Assembly: GCA_030653935.1 (NCBI GenBank)
Contig: JAURYL010000048.1
Location: 20,609 to 84,608, forward strand
Direction: 5' to 3'
Origin: Pseudomonadota bacterium
GTDB taxonomy: Bacteria; Pseudomonadota; Gammaproteobacteria; Burkholderiales; Thiobacillaceae
DNA length: 64,000 nt
Below the pieces are notes generated by a model. That model ran no database searches, was not told the origin of the DNA, and saw only the letters and a program-made list of their open reading frames with translations. The first letter of the stretch is position 1. Each line of letters opens with the position of its first letter. This document shows positions 63,092-64,000 of the stretch, one piece after another. Both the position numbers and the translations under genes were made by a program.

Positions 63092-63106
63092 TGCAACTCG
63101 ATTGCA
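63092..63106. promoter_or_regulatory. Candidate Zur operator, distal
   Basis: TGCAACTCGATTGCA: the same TGCAA-N5-TTGCA dyad, 50 bases from the first. A possible minus-strand promoter (TTGCAT, 17 bases, CAAAAT) starts within it. Confidence 0.5.
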
Positions 63107-63219
63107 ATTACATGCGGGCGGTAATTGGCGCGGGTGGTCTATCAAGCGCCGTTTTCAGGGTGCCGAGTCGGGTTTTCGCCCGCTCGGGCTCGGCCGCGAC
63201 ATCCGCGTTTCGGCTTGCG

Positions 63220-63642
63220 TCAGGCGCAGTCCGGGCAATGCCCGGACACCGTCAGGTCCACCGCCTCGGCCTGAAAGCCCTCCGGCAGATCCAGCGTCAA
63301 GGCGGTGCCGATGTCTTCCAGGCAATACACCTTGCCGCAGACCAGACAGCGGAAATGGGCGTGGCGATGGGTGGCGGTGGGGGTGATTTCGGCATTGGCG
63401 TTGAAACGCCAGACGCGGTCCTCGCCGGCGATCTTGTGCGCAAGGCCTTCCTGCACCAGCCAGTCGAGGACGCGATACAGCGTCACCCGGTCCAGCGGCG
63501 CGTCATCACCCAACTGCCGTTCCAGTTCGCCATGGGTCAGCGCCCGCGGCGCTTCGAGCAAGGCGGCGAGAACGCGCGCCCGCATGGGGGTGATGCGGCC
63601 TTGCGGGCGGATCAGGGCTTCCGCCCGCGGTCGTTGATTCAT
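63220..63642 (-). CDS. zur: Fur-family regulator, probable Zur
   Basis: 140 residues. Winged helix with DRVTLYRVLDWLVQEGLAHK, then regulatory metal ligands HRHAHFRCLVCGKVYCLED and GHCPDC, the structural zinc site of two CxxC pairs. It is first on the minus strand before the ZIP gene and the whole zinc locus, so Zur is the best call within the Fur family. ATG 63642 gives a normal-length protein. Confidence 0.85.
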   Translation of the reverse strand: MNQRPRAEALIRPQGRITPMRARVLAALLEAPRALTHGELERQLGDDAPLDRVTLYRVLDWLVQEGLAHKIAGEDRVWRFNANAEITPTATHRHAHFRCLVCGKVYCLEDIGTALTLDLPEGFQAEAVDLTVSGHCPDCA

Positions 63643-63702
63643 GAGGGTATTCAGGCGATGCGATGGCGAGATTTTAGCGGTTGCCGATCGCATCGCCCCG
63701 CC

Positions 63703-63770
63703 TTAGTCGATGCGAATCTCGATCCTGCGAGGTTGCGCGTGTTCGGCCTTGGGGATGCGCAGCTTTAATA
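63703..63770 (-). pseudogene. 3' remnant of an hsp20 gene
   Basis: On the minus strand, from about 63770 to the TAA at 63703, the frame reads LKLRIPKAEHAQPRRIEIRI then D and stop, nearly identical to the end of the Hsp20 at 29307-29687. The rest of the gene is missing, replaced by the AT-rich repeat segment at 63771 onward. Confidence 0.75.
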
Positions 63771-63813
63771 AAAGAATAAAAGCGAGGGGCCACAGAATAA
63801 AAGGGGCCAGCAG

Positions 63814-63860
63814 GGCCAGGGTCGAATTAATTTTTCATGGAAAACAATATGACCCTGACC
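63814..63860. repeat. Inverted repeat next to the probable intron
   Basis: GGCCAGGGTC (63814-63823) and GACCCTGACC (63851-63860) enclose an AT-rich loop. Upstream, 63771-63812 contains repeated AATAAAAG-type units. This kind of sequence often borders mobile elements. Confidence 0.5.
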
Positions 63861-64000
63861 GTACGCAGTAGCAGCAGCAAGTCTAGCGGGTTGAAGTCCC
63901 GTCCGAGGAGTTGTCCGTGCGCCTCGGTAGCATGAGGAAGCGGCGTCGCGGCAACGCGGGGTCGTAAGTTTCCGAACAGCAAGAGAGCAGGCCGTAACGT
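63861..64000 (+). ncRNA. Probable 5' part of a group II intron (runs off the window)
   Basis: Sequence such as AAGTCTAGCGGGTTGAAGTC, CCGAGGAGTTGTCCGTGCGC and GGGGTCGTAAGTTTCCGAAC resembles domain I of bacterial group II introns. The possible 5' end GTACGC directly follows the hairpin arm at 63860, a typical landing site for class C introns. No open reading frame is present yet; a maturase would be expected beyond the window. Confidence 0.5.

Noticed and set aside
1..64000. CRISPR arrays
   Set aside because: The repeats seen are single dispersed palindromes, not regularly spaced direct repeats, and no cas genes are present.
1..64000. tRNA or rRNA genes
   Set aside because: No cloverleaf with a GGTTCGAATCC-type arm or rRNA core sequence was found in the intergenic gaps by eye; a covariance search could still find one.

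Overview
The window is GC-rich, gene-dense chromosome from a Gram-negative bacterium. It is most likely a chemolithoautotrophic betaproteobacterium: it carries ubiquinone genes (ubiD, ubiE), an RpmB/RpmG pair, Fe-S protection and Zur-type zinc genes, and an inorganic-carbon uptake cluster typical of autotrophs. The taxonomic call is inference. No tRNA, rRNA, CRISPR array or carboxysome shell gene was seen.

Layout. 0.2-9.4 kb is a defence island: a GmrSD-like DUF262/DUF1524 protein, then a type III restriction-modification operon (mod, res) with a DarT/DarG ADP-ribosylation toxin-antitoxin pair nested between the two RM genes by 4-base overlaps. 9.5-22.3 kb is an inorganic-carbon cluster: a SulP transporter with an unusual soluble insertion, one DabA (DUF2309), four NuoL/NuoM-type membrane subunits and, convergently, a CsoSCA-like beta-carbonic anhydrase. 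22.4-29.1 kb holds a Uma2 nuclease-fold protein, coaBC and a minus-strand operon (lipoprotein, ubiD, two paralogous cNMP-cNMP-rhodanese proteins, ankyrin protein). 29.3-32.7 kb is a proteostasis cluster (two Hsp20, cbpA, cbpM, HtrA-like protease). 32.7-37.9 kb holds an ABC-F ATPase, a PAS-GGDEF-EAL-CZB gene broken by an amber codon, rpmG, rpmB and radC.

38.0-46.5 kb is the most intriguing metabolic locus: glycolate oxidase glcDEF, a DUF1537 four-carbon acid sugar kinase and a phosphoketolase-like thiamine-diphosphate enzyme on one strand, with a divergent IclR regulator and a dyad operator. I propose, as inference, a glyoxylate-salvage route through 3-oxotetronate back to triose phosphate. 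46.6-55.2 kb holds a TPR protein, yggX, ubiE, a HicB/HicA pair, hemF, a large class A penicillin-binding protein, and a rubrerythrin-rubredoxin-reductase set. 55.3-63.7 kb is a near-complete zinc-starvation (Zur) locus on the minus strand, whose ZIP transporter is frameshifted in a run of nine C. The right edge has an Hsp20 3' remnant followed by what looks like the start of a group II intron.

Palindromic repeats of at least six families (REP-like and a dRS3-like element) are dispersed throughout. They fill most operon gaps and, in hemF, glcF and mod, lie inside coding sequence and stay in frame, adding low-complexity peptides to conserved enzymes.
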